Notes under the pieces: generated by a model
The model's database searches: none
What the model saw: the letters and a program-made list of their open reading frames with translations, nothing else
What the model was told of the DNA's origin: nothing
Shown here: positions 18,616-25,762 of the stretch, piece after piece
Position numbering within the stretch: the first letter of the stretch is position 1
Layout: each line of letters opens with the position of its first letter
Position numbers and translations under genes: made by a program
Assembly: GCF_021044625.1 (NCBI RefSeq)
Contig: NZ_CP087999.1
Location: 947,001-1,011,000 of the forward strand
Reading direction: 5' to 3'
Origin: Geomonas sp. RF6
Lineage (GTDB): Bacteria > Desulfobacterota > Desulfuromonadia > Geobacterales > Geobacteraceae
DNA: 64,000 nucleotides

Positions 18616-19499
18616 TCGTACTCCCCCTCGTCGTTCGGTTTCATTTCGATAACCTTGTACCGTTTGGAGAGCGCCATAAGGGGCGGGGCGCTGTCAGTTA
18701 TCTCCGCCAACACCTCGGCCAAGTCCCCGAGAACATCCCCAGCTGCTTTGGTGTCCGCCTTCTCCACGAAGAGCCGGTGATTCTTGCCGAGCATCTCTAG
18801 GGCGCGCAGCCGGTCGGGAAGCTTGATGTTCGAAATCACGCAGATGCCGTCTTTCTCTTCCCCTATCACTGTCGCCTTGGTTGTGAAACCCGCTATCATA
18901 CGGGCCGCATCCGGCGAAAGCTCATCGAGAGGCTTGAGGCGCCCATCCGCGTCGAACATTTCGCGGGGGTCGTAGGTGGCGATGTGGGCGATGTGCTCAA
19001 GCACCTGGTCGGCACTGAGAGTTAACCTGGCCATGCGAGCGGCATGGAGTTCGGCAATACGCGCAGAAATGTCAGGATTTGTCAGGAGCTCGTGAGCGCT
19101 TCTTCGCGCCGCCTCATAGGAGCTGTGAGGGTACACCCGCTGATACGCGCGCGTGGCGTTCCCATCCATCAGGTACTCCACGCAAAAGCGCTGGTGACGG
19201 TCTTCTAAGGGCATTGCCTCTGGGGCAGGTGCGGGCGCCGCTGCCGTCTGCATGCGGTGAGACGTAACAGGTTTGCGCGGCGGTTTTGTAACAGGCTTTG
19301 TAACAGGTTTGCCCACGCCGCCCAGCGCCTCCACCACCTTCTTGTTCGTCCATAGGCGTGCCCCCTGCACTCGGGCGGTTGCCTTGGAGTAACCAGCCTG
19401 GAGTGCTGCAGCGGTCTTCGCCTTGGCGCGGTCCGCAGGCGGCAACGCTAGCAGATAGTCCACGAACTTCTGCTGCTGAGGGGTAAGTGCCGGGGACAT
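18612..19499 (-). CDS. Terminase small subunit-like protein with two tandem DNA-binding units
   Basis: 295 residues. Residues 8-60 (LTPQQQKFVDYLLAL...AALQAGYSKATARVQGARLWTNKKVVEAL) and 100-165 (RHQRFCVEYLMDGNATRAYQRVYPHSSYEAARRSAHELLTNPDISARI) are two copies of the terminase_2 helix-turn-helix unit. A low-complexity KPVTKPVTKPPRKPV/APAPAPE linker separates them. The region 165-250 is the usual oligomerisation part (LTLSADQVLEHIAHIATYDPREMFD). Small terminases normally have one such unit, so this looks like an internal duplication or fusion. It precedes and overlaps the large-subunit gene. Confidence 0.85.
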   Translation of the reverse strand: MSPALTPQQQKFVDYLLALPPADRAKAKTAAALQAGYSKATARVQGARLWTNKKVVEALGGVGKPVTKPVTKPPRKPVTSHRMQTAAAPAPAPEAMPLEDRHQRFCVEYLMDGNATRAYQRVYPHSSYEAARRSAHELLTNPDISARIAELHAARMARLTLSADQVLEHIAHIATYDPREMFDADGRLKPLDELSPDAARMIAGFTTKATVIGEEKDGICVISNIKLPDRLRALEMLGKNHRLFVEKADTKAAGDVLGDLAEVLAEITDSAPPLMALSKRYKVIEMKPNDEGEYE

Positions 19500-19503
19500 T
19501 GGC

Positions 19504-20124
19504 TCAATCCTCTTCGTTCTTGCCGTGCTTGCTCTCGGTGGCGGCGCCCCACAGGTCTAGCGCGGCGCCATCGGCTCCCTCAGGGGGCGATTCCGCTAGC
19601 CCATTTCGGTACAACGTGGAGAAATGGATCAGCGGCTCCGGATCAGCCTGTATTTCCTTGATCAGAAGCGCTAGTGCATCTGTATCACCGACCTTCGTGG
19701 CGGCAAGTGCTTTCAAGCCATCCACAATTTCCTCATACGTCATGTCCGCCGTACACATACTCTCGTCCACAGGCTTCCCTCCATTCCCGTTGTCCGCGTC
19801 TGCCCACTGGAATTTCTTCCCCGAGAGGCGGTCTTTCTGCTCCGAAAGGGCTAGCGAATACCAAGCAGCGAAATCTTCAGATTCAGAGAGCCAGCGAAGC
19901 GTCACCTGGAACGTGGGCCAGCGCCAGTCCTCCTCACAGATGGACTGCAGCGACTGCCCCTTGCAGACCCTATTGCAAATCTGCTCGCACAGCTCTAAAT
20001 CCAGTTTCACCGGGCGGTCGACGAACGCCACGTTGCTCTGCCCTTCAGTGGTGCCTGTTTTCTCCGCCTGCACCAGGCCTTCCACCACCTGATCCTGCTG
20101 ATCGATGTTCGTGCTCATGTTCAT
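19504..20124 (-). CDS. Small terminase-like protein (Sf6 gp1-type region)
   Basis: 206 residues. Residues 45-95 (LELCEQICNRVCKGQSLQSICEEDWRWPTFQVTLRWLSESEDFAAWYSLA) match the compact helix-turn-helix of Sf6-type small terminases. The rest is acidic and rich in D/E, ending WGAATESKHGKNEED. GAAGGAGAG precedes the start, and it ends 4 bases before the other small-terminase gene. Two small-terminase-like genes next to one large subunit is unusual; this one may be the DNA-recognition component or an adaptor. The motif is good and the role is inferred. Confidence 0.75.
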   Translation of the reverse strand: MNMSTNIDQQDQVVEGLVQAEKTGTTEGQSNVAFVDRPVKLDLELCEQICNRVCKGQSLQSICEEDWRWPTFQVTLRWLSESEDFAAWYSLALSEQKDRLSGKKFQWADADNGNGGKPVDESMCTADMTYEEIVDGLKALAATKVGDTDALALLIKEIQADPEPLIHFSTLYRNGLAESPPEGADGAALDLWGAATESKHGKNEED

Positions 20125-20216
20125 GCTCTCCTTCGTCTCTTTTAGTTGATCTACGTCTCCAAGTTATAGGCGCATCAAGATGAGGCTTTGCTGGTGCGCG
20201 GCGCCTCATCCTGTGC

Positions 20217-20262
20217 GTTTTCCGGTTTTGCAACCTCTATAGAGGATGCAAAACCGGAAAAC
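20217..20262 (-). terminator. Long hairpin directly after the replication ATPase gene
   Basis: A perfect 16-bp stem (20217-20232 with 20247-20262) encloses a further palindrome CCTCTATAGAGG. The structure begins one base after the ATPase stop codon. It could end or attenuate transcription before the terminase genes, separating early from late genes. Confidence 0.65.
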
Positions 20263-21636
20263 CTAAATTGGTGCGTATGAGATGGCATTATTGATTCCCC
20301 GGGTGGTGACCGCCCAGTGGACGCCCTCCCCCTTTTTTAAAAGCGCACGAATCTTTCTCGCGCTCCCAAAATCAAAGTCGTGACGCTCTGCCGCTGCGAC
20401 AACTGCAGACTGGTTGGGGCCTATGCCATCGTACATGGTGCCTATAATTGACTGCAGATGGTCAATTGCCACCGCCTCCGGATCCTCTGCCAGAGTAAAG
20501 AGCTCATCCTCTTTGTCGAATCTAAGATACACTCTGTGTGGTCGGTAACGGGACTTCTTTCCTGTGCCGAACCGGTAGATTTTTTCAATTGCATCAATGT
20601 CATCGACCTCCTCTTCATCGCCATCCCTTCGTGTCTGGAAGAGAGCTACTACGTGATCGCACAAATCAAGGATGGCTCCGCTGCCCTTGAACTGCCGATC
20701 ATTCGACTTTGGTGTATGGTGCAGAACAATGACCGTAGCGCCGGCGTCTCGTAGGTTTCGAAGCCTGCGCATGACCAAGGACATCACCTTCGAATCATTC
20801 TCGTCGCCGCTATGGGCGCTCCTGAGCGTGTCGAAGATGAAGAGGGCACCTGGATACTTCTTGAGGATCTCCTTGTATACCACCCACCCCGGCTCATCCA
20901 ATCCAGGAGGATTAGAGCTGGAGTCCCAAAAAAGGACACCGTCAACAGCGGTCCTCTTGGCACGCTCACTTAGGACCGGCAGGCTGTTCTCGAAGTCGAT
21001 CACAATGACTTTTGTTTTCACCGTAGACATTCCAAAAATCGGAACACCTTTATCGATCGCCGCAGCCATCATCATAGAAAGAGTAGTCTTCCCGATCCCA
21101 CCTCTTCCAAATAGGACAGTCACGCAATCGCGAGGAATAAGATTGTCAACGATCCATTCAACTTTTACGTCGAGTGCACGAAGGTCCTCTCCAGTCCGTA
21201 GCAGTGACACCCCGTTCTCGCTATTTCCCGGCAAAGGCGTTGTCAGAGCCTTCACAATTTGTTTCTGCAGCGCGAGATCACCTGGATTTTCTACCAGTTG
21301 AGAGGCAAGTTGCTGTACGGAGCTTTCGTTAGCATGCTGTACAACGAGTTTGGCAAGGCGTGGAGCATGTATGGAAAGGACATCCGTTTCCGAAAGCTTT
21401 GCCGCCAGCGCCAATAGGTCCCTCCGCCTGCATTTATCTGCGAGGTGCTCGTCAAGCAGAGATAGCGGGATTGGACCTGCCAGGGGCTTGAGCCTCTGAA
21501 TTGCGGAAAAGATGGTCCGGATTTCACCGTCTTGGAAATGATGCGGCTCCAGCCACATCATCTGGGAGAGAATGCTGCCATCGGACATAACCGCCCCTAA
21601 CAGTTCTCGCTCAGCGGATACAGACGCGGGAGCCAA
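20263..21636 (-). CDS. Replication ATPase: DnaB-like N-terminus plus RepA/AAA_25-type domain
   Basis: 457 residues. Residues 1-110 (SAERELLGAVMSDGSILSQ...FQDGEIRTIFSAI) match the DnaB N-terminal domain. Residues 155-345 form a RecA-type ATPase with Walker A FGRGGIGKTTL, Walker B GALFIFDTLRS and the downstream VIVLHHTPKSND motif seen in RepA hexameric helicases (AAA_25). The C-terminal 100 residues look like a winged-helix region. It probably unwinds the element's origin. It starts 2 bases after the AlpA-like gene, so the AlpA-like genes and the ATPase form one operon. Confidence 0.85.
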   Translation of the reverse strand: MAPASVSAERELLGAVMSDGSILSQMMWLEPHHFQDGEIRTIFSAIQRLKPLAGPIPLSLLDEHLADKCRRRDLLALAAKLSETDVLSIHAPRLAKLVVQHANESSVQQLASQLVENPGDLALQKQIVKALTTPLPGNSENGVSLLRTGEDLRALDVKVEWIVDNLIPRDCVTVLFGRGGIGKTTLSMMMAAAIDKGVPIFGMSTVKTKVIVIDFENSLPVLSERAKRTAVDGVLFWDSSSNPPGLDEPGWVVYKEILKKYPGALFIFDTLRSAHSGDENDSKVMSLVMRRLRNLRDAGATVIVLHHTPKSNDRQFKGSGAILDLCDHVVALFQTRRDGDEEEVDDIDAIEKIYRFGTGKKSRYRPHRVYLRFDKEDELFTLAEDPEAVAIDHLQSIIGTMYDGIGPNQSAVVAAAERHDFDFGSARKIRALLKKGEGVHWAVTTRGINNAISYAPI

Positions 21637-21638
21637 AG

Positions 21639-21839
21639 CTAGCCCTCCTCACTCGTGGAACGCCGGCCTCTGCTGCGCATGTATACTTCGACATCCTCTT
21701 CCCTATAACGCACAGCACCTCCCCGTCCATCCGACATCTTCACGTACGGAATGCCGCCGCCACTCCAGCGCTTCCGCCGCAACCAATGGACACTCATTTT
21801 GACCCTCTGCGATACCTCGTGTTCGGTGAGCAAAGCCAT
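21639..21839 (-). CDS. AlpA/excisionase-like helix-turn-helix protein
   Basis: 66 residues: MALLTEHEVSQRVKMSVHWLRRKRW then GIPYVKMSDGRGGAVRYREEDVEVYM. This is the winged helix-turn-helix of AlpA/MerR-like phage regulators and excisionases, with the basic RRKRW recognition helix and the wing YVKM...VRYR. The start directly abuts the stop of the next gene upstream. It probably activates the module's operon or assists excision. It is the intact member of a duplicated pair; the N-terminal half recurs in the 21840-22169 gene. Confidence 0.82.
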   Translation of the reverse strand: MALLTEHEVSQRVKMSVHWLRRKRWSGGGIPYVKMSDGRGGAVRYREEDVEVYMRSRGRRSTSEEG

Positions 21840-22169
21840 TTACGCCTCCAAGTGGGAATTGACCCAGTCGTCGAAGCTTTCAGCGTCAACAAGGAGTCGC
21901 TTACCATGTTGCCCCCAGCGGCAGGCCCCATATTCTGCCAGTTGAGGTGGCACAGGGGTTTTAATGGAAAGAGGAAGCGGAGTTAGGCCGCCTACGGGTA
22001 GTTGAACTCCTCCGGGACACTGTGGCGGCTGCGAAGACCCAAAGCCACCACCCTGTCCGCCCGGCTTTTTCACGAATATTGCGCTGCCGCCACTCCAACG
22101 CATCCGCCGCAACCACTGGACACTCATATTGATCATCTGGACTACCTCCTGCTCGGTGAGCAAAGCCAT
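21840..22169 (-). CDS. Chimeric AlpA-like protein formed by a collapsed duplication
   Basis: 109 residues. Residues 1-34 (MALLTEQEVVQMINMSVQW...) are nearly identical to the N-terminus of the neighbouring AlpA-like protein. Residues 76-109 (GKRLLVDAESFDDWVNSHLEA) match the C-terminus of the protein encoded just upstream (GRRLLVDEEKFDEWVNSHREA). The glycine- and proline-rich middle is the antisense of a degenerate copy of the repressor gene's 5' end. The frame is open, but the protein is a patchwork of three pieces. The recognition helix remains, so it could still bind DNA; it may equally be non-functional. Confidence 0.6.
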   Translation of the reverse strand: MALLTEQEVVQMINMSVQWLRRMRWSGGSAIFVKKPGGQGGGFGSSQPPQCPGGVQLPVGGLTPLPLSIKTPVPPQLAEYGACRWGQHGKRLLVDAESFDDWVNSHLEA

Positions 22170-22352
22170 TTACGCCTCCCGGTGGGAATTCACCCACTCG
22201 TCGAACTTTTCCTCGTCAACAAGGAGGCGCCTACCAAGTTTGATGACAGCGCAGGAGAGGCCATTTCGTGCGCGATTGAACAGGAACCAGCGGATCGAAG
22301 CCTCGGTAAGATACGGCCGGGTGTGAGCGAGTTGCTTGATAGTGAGTTTCAT
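22170..22352 (-). CDS. Small DNA-binding protein, first gene of the phage-like operon
   Basis: 60 residues: MKLTIKQLAHTRPYLTEASIRWFLFNRARNGLSCAVIKLGRRLLVDEEKFDEWVNSHREA. The pattern of a short helical N-terminus followed by IKLGRRLLVDEEKFDEWV is that of excisionase/AlpA-type winged helix proteins. It is transcribed from the promoter region shared with the divergent repressor. AGGAG is not ideal but ATCTCCTTG on the plus strand gives CAAGGAGAT upstream of the ATG. Likely a Cro-like or Xis-like switch protein. Confidence 0.75.
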   Translation of the reverse strand: MKLTIKQLAHTRPYLTEASIRWFLFNRARNGLSCAVIKLGRRLLVDEEKFDEWVNSHREA

Positions 22353-22370
22353 TGCAACATCTCCTTGACT

Positions 22371-22434
22371 ACTTATTTATAAGTGGATATGTGTAGTACA
22401 TCATAATTAAGTGGAGGTCAACTTATTTTTAAGT
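22371..22434. promoter_or_regulatory. Repeated operator-like sites between the divergent genes
   Basis: ACTTATTTATAAGT (22371-22384) and ACTTATTTTTAAGT (22421-22434) are two related dyads 50 bases apart. Each is followed by GG and then GTGT, and a half-site AATTAAGTGG lies between them. They occupy the promoter region between the small operon (minus) and the repressor (plus), as expected for a lysogeny-type switch operator. Confidence 0.6.
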
Positions 22435-22456
22435 GGGCACGTGTGGAGAGGTTTTG

Positions 22457-22939
22457 ATGGGCAAGGGAAGAGGAGGCGGAGTTACACCACCTAGGGTAGT
22501 TGATCTCCTGCGGAAGGCTGTGGCCGCGAAGAGTCAAAGCGCCGTAGCTCGCGAGGCAGGTCTCACGCTGCTTACTGTACAGCGTTATCTGAAGGGCATC
22601 GGAGAACCAACGACTGCGACTCTAAGTAAATTGTCGACATTCTTCGGAGTATCAATATGGTGGCTGCTGGGGGTGGAGGAGCAAATGCCTCGGTTCAGGT
22701 TCGAAGACCTGCTTTACCAGATTAAACCCGAGAAAACTGTCCCGAGTTTTAGGTGCATGCTGGCAATAGCAAGTTGTCGCGGATTTGAGGGAGCCTCCTA
22801 CGACAGCGAGGCCTTCAGTCACGAAAAGTTTGCCTTCCTAAAGGAATTGCTCCCAATTCTCGAAAGGGTACCGGATGATAAACTGCTGGAATTTAAGGAA
22901 TACGCAGAGAGTCTGGCTGAAATAGACGTGCACCCATGA
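22457..22939 (+). CDS. Phage-type repressor with XRE helix-turn-helix
   Basis: 160 residues from ATG 22457, chosen because GGAGAGG lies 4 bases upstream. The N-terminal domain (VVDLLRKAVAAKSQSAVAREAGLTLLTVQRYLKGIGEPTTATLSKLSTFFGVSIWWLLG) is a standard lambda-repressor-like/XRE helix-turn-helix. The C-terminal half (about 90-160) is helical and acidic and shows no Ser-Lys LexA-type protease motif. It is transcribed away from the AlpA/replication operon and probably represses it through the paired sites at 22371-22434. A terminator follows at 23090. Confidence 0.87.
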   Translation: MGKGRGGGVTPPRVVDLLRKAVAAKSQSAVAREAGLTLLTVQRYLKGIGEPTTATLSKLSTFFGVSIWWLLGVEEQMPRFRFEDLLYQIKPEKTVPSFRCMLAIASCRGFEGASYDSEAFSHEKFAFLKELLPILERVPDDKLLEFKEYAESLAEIDVHP

Positions 22940-23089
22940 TCCCGTCGGATACAAGTAGCATCCTACCTATGAACTACCTATGACAGATTTACCCGGAGCT
23001 AAGTCCTTCTATGTAAAGGAGTTACATTCCACAGGAGTTGTTGATCTGGAACCTCACCTAGATCTCACTTCCACAAGTGAAAAGAAGCG

Positions 23090-23125
23090 AAAGCCTGTGC
23101 CTCTGAGAAGGGGCACAGGCTTTTT
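23090..23125 (+). terminator. Rho-independent terminator after the repressor
   Basis: AAAGCCTGTGCC (23090-23101) pairs perfectly with GGCACAGGCTTT (23112-23123) and is followed by T residues. It is 150 bases after the repressor stop, with no convincing gene between, and probably marks the right edge of the phage-like module. Confidence 0.8.
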
Positions 23126-23247
23126 CGTTGCAGCCGCGGACTTTGCGGTCCCACGTGCATTGGCCACATACGATGTAGGCCGAGATAAGCCGCCACGCGT
23201 TCCCGGCGCGCGGCGTCAGGCTTGACATTGTCACATTTGCACCACTT

Positions 23248-23312
23248 GCGGGGTCAGGCTTTGCATTTGGTGATTTGATGGCCAAATGCGAAAATGCAAA
23301 GCCTGACCCCGC
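23248..23312. repeat. Intergenic palindrome, GGGGTCAGGC family
   Basis: Arms 23248-23268 and 23292-23312 are perfect 21-bp reverse complements (GGGGTCAGGCTTTGCATTT type). The same sequence recurs at 28580-28716. It is a REP-like element; such elements are often moved by Y1 (RAYT) transposases, none of which is in this window. Confidence 0.75.
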
Positions 23313-23317
23313 ACATG

Positions 23318-23382
23318 GCGTTCCCGGCGCCCTACTTCAACCGGCAGATGCCGGAAACGCTTCCCTTATTCCGGCCTACTTT
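23318..23382. repeat. Intergenic palindrome, CCGGAATAAG family
   Basis: An imperfect inverted repeat (GTTCCCGGCG...CCGGAAACGC...TTATTCCGGCCTAC). Relatives occur at 36939-37018 and 61242-61280. It overlaps the end of the histidine kinase gene and supplies its stop codon (23366-23368). Confidence 0.65.
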
Positions 23383-24766
23383 CACCTCGCTCTCCACCGC
23401 CATCGTCACATGACCAGCCCAACCGCGATCGTGCTGTATCATCAATGACCTCACGCACCTTGTTGGCCAATGCCTTCACCGAGAAGGGCTTCTGGATGAA
23501 GTGGATCCCTTTCTCCAGGAGTCCCGTCTCGGCGACGACGTCGCTTGTATAGCCGGACATGTACAAAATCCGAGTTTCGGGGAATCTGGACTGCACGAAG
23601 CAATACAGGTCATTGGCACTCATGTGCGGCATGACCACATCCGTCAGAAGAAGCTGTACCTCCCCCCCATGCTCTTCCAGAAGCTTTAACGCCTTCTTTC
23701 CGTCTTCAGCCACAAGCACTGTGTAACCCAAACTGCCAAGCACGGTCTCAGTGAGAGATCTCACTATCTCGTCATCTTCAACCAGAAGTATGACTTCCGT
23801 GCCGCCGACAATCTCGGTACTGCCGGACTCTGCCGCCTCGACGGCTGTTTCACCTGCACACGGGAGGTAGACCTTGAAGGTCGTGCCGCGCCTCGGCTCG
23901 CTGTACACCAAAATGGAGCCGGAGTGCTGTCGCACGATGCCGTAGACGCTCGCCAACCCCAAGCCCGTTCCCTTCCCCGCCTCCTTCGTCGTGAAGAACG
24001 GCTCGAAGATCCGGCGCTGCGTATCCTGATCCATGCCGCAGCCGGTATCGCTGAGGGCAAGGACGCAGTAAAGGCCGGGGGTGACGTCCTGATGGATGGC
24101 AGCCTCCATCTCGTCGAGTTCCGCTCTCCACGACTCGATGATCAGCCTCCCGCCCCTCGGCATCGCGTCCTGTGCGTTGACGAGAAGGTTCAGGATGACC
24201 TGCTCGATCTGGCCCACGTCCGCCTCTATCACGAGCGGGGTAGCCGCCGGCTTCAGCTCTATGGTGATGTCCTCACGGATCGTGCGCCGCAAAAGCTTTA
24301 TGAAGTTGGCCACCACATCGTTGAGGTTGACCTTGCGGAATTCCAGCGGCTGCTTCCTGCTGAAGGCGAGAAGCTGCTTCACGATGTCGCGCGCGCGGTT
24401 GCAGGCGTCCATGATGTTGTGGACGTAGGCTGCGGGCTTCTCCCCGCTGTCCAGGTGCCGCAGCAGCAGGTCGCTGTATCCGAATATCGGTACCAGCATG
24501 TTGTTGAGATCGTGGGCGACACCGCCGGCGAGCCTGCCGATCGACTCCATCTTTTGCGCCTGGTTGAACTGCTCTTGAAGTTTTTCCTTCTCGTTCTGGA
24601 TCCTGAGATAGTCTGTTATGTCCCGCTTCACGGCGACAAAGTTGACGATCTCCCCCTCGAAGTCGTAGACGGGACTGATCGTTGCCTCCTCCAGAAGATC
24701 GCTCCATCCTTTGCCTTGTTGACGAGCCGGCCATGCCACTGGCAGCCGTCCAGAAGAGTCCGCCAC
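23366..24766 (-). CDS. Hybrid histidine kinase, C-terminal part after a frameshift
   Basis: 466 residues as an open frame. The part homologous to the kinase begins with EEATISPVYDFEGEIVNFVAVKRDITDY, the second half of a PAS domain. Then come HisKA with the phospho-His in GGVAHDLNNMLVP, HATPase_c with DTGCGMDQ and GTGLGLASVYGIV, and a C-terminal receiver with canonical VEDD, DVVMPHM and KPFS. The first residues (MADSSGRLP...) are out-of-frame sequence. Joined to the preceding frame it would make one protein of about 670 residues encoded by 23366-25386. A single missing base near 24690 explains the break. The extreme C-terminus (GESRPE) and stop come from an intergenic repeat. Confidence 0.85.
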   Translation of the reverse strand: MADSSGRLPVAWPARQQGKGWSDLLEEATISPVYDFEGEIVNFVAVKRDITDYLRIQNEKEKLQEQFNQAQKMESIGRLAGGVAHDLNNMLVPIFGYSDLLLRHLDSGEKPAAYVHNIMDACNRARDIVKQLLAFSRKQPLEFRKVNLNDVVANFIKLLRRTIREDITIELKPAATPLVIEADVGQIEQVILNLLVNAQDAMPRGGRLIIESWRAELDEMEAAIHQDVTPGLYCVLALSDTGCGMDQDTQRRIFEPFFTTKEAGKGTGLGLASVYGIVRQHSGSILVYSEPRRGTTFKVYLPCAGETAVEAAESGSTEIVGGTEVILLVEDDEIVRSLTETVLGSLGYTVLVAEDGKKALKLLEEHGGEVQLLLTDVVMPHMSANDLYCFVQSRFPETRILYMSGYTSDVVAETGLLEKGIHFIQKPFSVKALANKVREVIDDTARSRLGWSCDDGGGERGESRPE

Positions 24767-25386
24767 ATCTCCGCGTAAAAGTCCGCGGGGTGCTCTCCGC
24801 TTTTCAGAATCCGCGGATTGCAGCCGAGTGCCTCGGCCCGCGTGTATCCGGTAAGCTTTTCGAACGCGGGATTGACGTAGTGGATGGAGCCATCCCTGTC
24901 AGTGATGACAATGACCTCTCCGGCCTGCTCAATGGCTGACATGAGGCGATCCCGTTCGACAGCGGAATGCAACCGCTCCCGGCATGCCTGGACTTCCCGC
25001 TGGCGGAGGACCTCCTCTGAAAACCTTCGGCACCGCAGCAGTACCTCCACCCTCGCGTGAAACTCAGCCTTCAGGACAGGCGTTGTTATGACGTCGTCTA
25101 TCACGTGCCACAGGCTGGCCGTGATAAGAGTGACTTCCTGGCGCGTCGTCAGCAGCAGGACGGGAAGGTAGATGGTCTCCTCCATCTGCTGCCATTCAGC
25201 GATATGCGCCTTCATCCGCGCCAGCGTCGGCCCATCCACGACGCAAAGATCACACCCGTCGGGAAGGGGCCCGCCATCGCCTTCGGCGGCACAGACGTCG
25301 TACTCTTGCCCTATACACTCCGTCAGGAGAGTGCGGTCACGCCAGTTGTCCAGCAGCAGCAGTATTGTGGCCCTTTTGCTCTCCAT
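24628..25386 (-). CDS. Hybrid histidine kinase, N-terminal part (receiver-like plus PAS) before a frameshift
   Basis: 252 residues. Residues 1-120 resemble a receiver (ATILLLLDNWRDRTLL, CDLCVVDGPT, LPVLLLTTR), but the acidic pair is not conserved, so it may be a pseudo-receiver. Residues 130-235 are a PAS domain (MSAIEQAGEVIVITDRDGSIHYVNPAFEKLTGYTRAEALG...). The PAS reads GRLVNKAKDGAIFW and then leaves frame, whereas the downstream frame resumes with EEATISPVY exactly where expected. The split is therefore a one-base frameshift at about 24684-24693, either real or a sequencing error. It follows the receiver gene by one base and belongs to the KaiC operon. Confidence 0.82.
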   Translation of the reverse strand: MESKRATILLLLDNWRDRTLLTECIGQEYDVCAAEGDGGPLPDGCDLCVVDGPTLARMKAHIAEWQQMEETIYLPVLLLTTRQEVTLITASLWHVIDDVITTPVLKAEFHARVEVLLRCRRFSEEVLRQREVQACRERLHSAVERDRLMSAIEQAGEVIVITDRDGSIHYVNPAFEKLTGYTRAEALGCNPRILKSGEHPADFYAEMWRTLLDGCQWHGRLVNKAKDGAIFWRRQRSVPSTTSRGRSSTLSP

Positions 25387-25387
25387 A

Positions 25388-25762
25388 CTACTCTGACTCC
25401 TTCATGAAGCCGCGGATGGTATCCGCCAGTTCACGCATCACGAGAGGCTTCGCCAGAACCGACTGGGCGCCGTGGGCAATGCCGAGTTTGGTAACCTCCG
25501 AGCTCTGGCGAGGCGAGATCACCAGCAGCGGGATGTCGTCGGCATTGAGCCTCGTGCACCGCTCCCAAATGGCCCGGTCGAAGCCGGTGATGTCAACGAG
25601 GGCAAATCCACTCTGGCATCCTGTGGTAAGCGCGGCGTCCAGATCCTCCAGGGAGTCGGCGCGGCTCACGGCATAGCCGAGGCTCGTTATGAAGTTGAAA
25701 AGAATGTCCTGGTTGCGCCTGTTGCTCCCCACGATGAGTACAGCTCCGCGGCTGCCGCTCAT
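25388..25762 (-). CDS. Stand-alone receiver domain protein with a degenerate acidic pocket
   Basis: 124 residues, a single receiver fold without output domain. The usual VDDN near the start is VGSN (AVLIVGSNRRNQ), so the Mg-binding acidic pair is missing. The phosphoacceptor Asp (ALVDITGFD) and the switch Lys (VLAKPLV) are present. It lies between kaiC (4-base overlap, 25759-25762) and the histidine kinase (1-base gap), so it probably links the two. Poor phosphorylation is expected from the missing acidic pair, but this is inference. Confidence 0.85.
   Translation of the reverse strand: MSGSRGAVLIVGSNRRNQDILFNFITSLGYAVSRADSLEDLDAALTTGCQSGFALVDITGFDRAIWERCTRLNADDIPLLVISPRQSSEVTKLGIAHGAQSVLAKPLVMRELADTIRGFMKESE

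Larger units (their letters stand above)
21741..22560. repeat. Collapsed tandem duplication of the immunity/switch region
   Basis: Segment 21741-21905 matches 22068-22240 at high identity (shared stretches include GAGCAAAGCCATTTACGCCTC). Segment 21960-22045 matches 22450-22540, the start of the repressor. The ancestral order was AlpA-like, small DNA-binding gene, repressor. After duplication the interior of the first copy and the junction were deleted, which created the chimeric frame at 21840-22169. Confidence 0.75.

Noticed and set aside
22980-23225. Plus-strand open frame of 81 codons after the repressor
   Set aside because: No Shine-Dalgarno, and the second half is the terminator hairpin and repeat sequence.
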